Shown piece by piece: positions 4,753 to 5,791 of a stretch of 5,791 nucleotides of DNA (the stretch's first letter is position 1; each line of letters opens with the position of its first letter). The notes beneath the pieces are model-generated. The model had not been told where the DNA came from. It did not search any database and saw only the letters and a list, made by a program, of their open reading frames with translations. This DNA is from Chloroflexota bacterium (GTDB lineage Bacteria > Chloroflexota > Limnocylindria > Limnocylindrales > CSP1-4), in the NCBI GenBank assembly GCA_030271555.1, contig JARXKQ010000087.1, positions 1 to 5,791 of the forward strand, given 5' to 3'. Position numbers and translations under genes: made by a program.

Positions 4753-5791
4753 TCAGTGGCCGCGCAATGAGTGGCGCAGCCGGTCCAGGCGGGACAGCGC
4801 GCGCCGATCTTCGCGCGGAGTGATGGGGACCTCGGCATAACGGGCCAGCTGGTAGTCGGCAGCGAGGCGCGAGAAGTCGGTCGCACCGGGCATATCGTTC
4901 TGTCGAACGCGCCGCGAATGCTCAGCCGGCGTCTCTGAGTCGCCGCGCGCCCAGTCGGGGTGAGCGGCCAAAACGTCCACGGCGCTGACATAGGCCGCGA
5001 CCGCGTCGTGCGCGGCGCCGCGCCGGCGACGAGCCGCCACCCTGGGTCGCGCCGCGATGGGCGTGGGAATGACGATGTCGTGCTCGACCATTCCTTCGAT
5101 CGAGTCATCGGATGCCTCGCGATCGCGCGTACGAGCGATCAGCCAGCGCGCGAGCTGATAGGCGGCGAACAACAGCGTGATCAGAACGACGCCCGCCAAG
5201 ATGAGGCCGGCCGCCGTATTGAGGGCGTTTGGCTCAACGAGCGGGGTTGTGCCCCGCTTTCGGCCAATGTTCTGGCCCAGCCGATCGAGCATCTCGCCGA
5301 TGCCCAGCGATAGTGGCGTGAACAGAGCGATGAGAGTGTCGACGAGCACGCCAAACGGGATGAGCAGCAGGTCAACGACGAGCGACAGCGGACCTACGAA
5401 AGGCGCGAACAGGATCCCCAACGGCGCACCAGCCAGGATCGCGAACGGCAGCGCGAGGGGCACGATGACGACGGCGAGCGCGACCACTATCCAGCGCCAC
5501 ATCGAGCGCACCCGTTGGTCGGGAACGCGGGCGTGGATGGCCTGCATCCGGGTCAGGCCCAGTCCGGCTAGGCCGGACACGATGAGCGTCAGGGTGCCCC
5601 ACATTGCGTACACGACAAAGGACGGGCGCAGCGCGGCCGGCGCGAAGTACCACGTGATTGCCCACACGATGGCGAGGACCGGCAGCAACCGCTGGAGAAG
5701 CGGCTCGAACTGCCACGAGCCATCGCCTCTGGCGCGGATGAACGATCCGCGCAGAACCGCCACGGCGCCCAGCCAGCCGATGCCGTGAACC
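4753..5791 (-). CDS. Multi-pass membrane protein with C-terminal DUF4129-like domain, 5' end cut by window
   Basis: The frame is open to the right edge (345 codons seen), reading VHGIGWLGAVAVLRG before the internal GTG at 5763. The true start is therefore probably outside the window. In residues counted from that GTG, hydrophobic segments lie near 26-44, 50-70, 89-112, 115-150 (one or two passes) and 183-206, followed by a basic cytoplasmic stretch (ARPRVAARRRR). Residues about 252-335 match the pattern of the DUF4129 domain: AVAAYVSAVDVLA, a GDSETPAEHSRRVR segment, DFSRLAADYQLARYAEVPIT and a final Arg/Leu-rich helix. In many bacteria such domains end large membrane proteins, often beside transglutaminase-like, MoxR or DUF58 genes. 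None of those is visible here. The molecular role is unknown. It converges on the urease-like operon and shares the spacer hairpin with it. Confidence 0.8.
   Translation of the reverse strand, partial: VHGIGWLGAVAVLRGSFIRARGDGSWQFEPLLQRLLPVLAIVWAITWYFAPAALRPSFVVYAMWGTLTLIVSGLAGLGLTRMQAIHARVPDQRVRSMWRWIVVALAVVIVPLALPFAILAGAPLGILFAPFVGPLSLVVDLLLIPFGVLVDTLIALFTPLSLGIGEMLDRLGQNIGRKRGTTPLVEPNALNTAAGLILAGVVLITLLFAAYQLARWLIARTRDREASDDSIEGMVEHDIVIPTPIAARPRVAARRRRGAAHDAVAAYVSAVDVLAAHPDWARGDSETPAEHSRRVRQNDMPGATDFSRLAADYQLARYAEVPITPREDRRALSRLDRLRHSLRGH

Noticed and set aside
4332..5108. Minus-strand 258-residue frame spanning the ureC end, the spacer and the DUF4129 gene
   Set aside because: It crosses two supported genes and the hairpin spacer, and its composition is that of shadow translation.
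5177..5788. Plus-strand 203-residue frame opposite the DUF4129 membrane protein
   Set aside because: It is Ser/Arg/Pro-rich with no domain, while the minus strand shows membrane helices and a DUF4129-like end.
1..5791. CRISPR array, tRNA, rRNA, insertion sequence or phage attachment site
   Set aside because: I saw no regularly spaced repeat series, cloverleaf, transposase or recombinase motifs, or terminal inverted repeats. The few repeats found are local to the pyr leader and the convergent spacer.

Overview
The window is GC-rich, densely packed bacterial DNA with five protein-coding genes and short gaps. Two genes are cut by the window edges. High GC, a PyrR-type pyr leader, a fused UreA-UreB protein, a YtxH-like membrane protein and a DUF4129-type protein together suggest a Chloroflexota or related actinobacterium-like lineage. 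This placement is an inference and no marker in the window fixes it.

Left part, minus strand (1-1882): carA (glutaminase subunit of carbamoyl-phosphate synthetase) runs off the left edge and the window ends on its catalytic HPE motif. The 156 bases before it form a pyrimidine attenuation leader: two PyrR-binding-loop-like repeats, then a perfect 11-bp terminator hairpin with a T5 tract abutting the best carA start codon. Upstream lies a 221-residue membrane-anchored YtxH-like protein. It has a strong Shine-Dalgarno sequence, and its ATG sits in the loop of a perfect 7-bp palindrome.

Centre, plus strand (about 1968-4620): a compact three-gene operon encodes (1) a fused and shortened urease gamma/beta subunit, (2) a small predicted lipoprotein with no recognised family, and (3) a divergent urease alpha subunit. 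Each junction is a 4-base GTGA overlap, so translation is probably coupled. The alpha subunit keeps every metal-ligand position of urease, including the carbamylated lysine. It has lost the flap cysteine and an 11-residue stretch covering the glycine-rich substrate loop. No nickel accessory genes (ureD, E, F, G) are present in the window. This is the most interesting locus here: a urease-like metal-dependent hydrolase whose substrate may not be urea, with an exported partner wedged into its operon.

Right part: a 132-base convergent spacer carries a 24-base near-perfect direct repeat and a long inverted repeat that allows two alternative hairpins. Beyond it, on the minus strand, is the C-terminal part of a multi-pass membrane protein ending in a DUF4129-like domain; its start lies outside the window.
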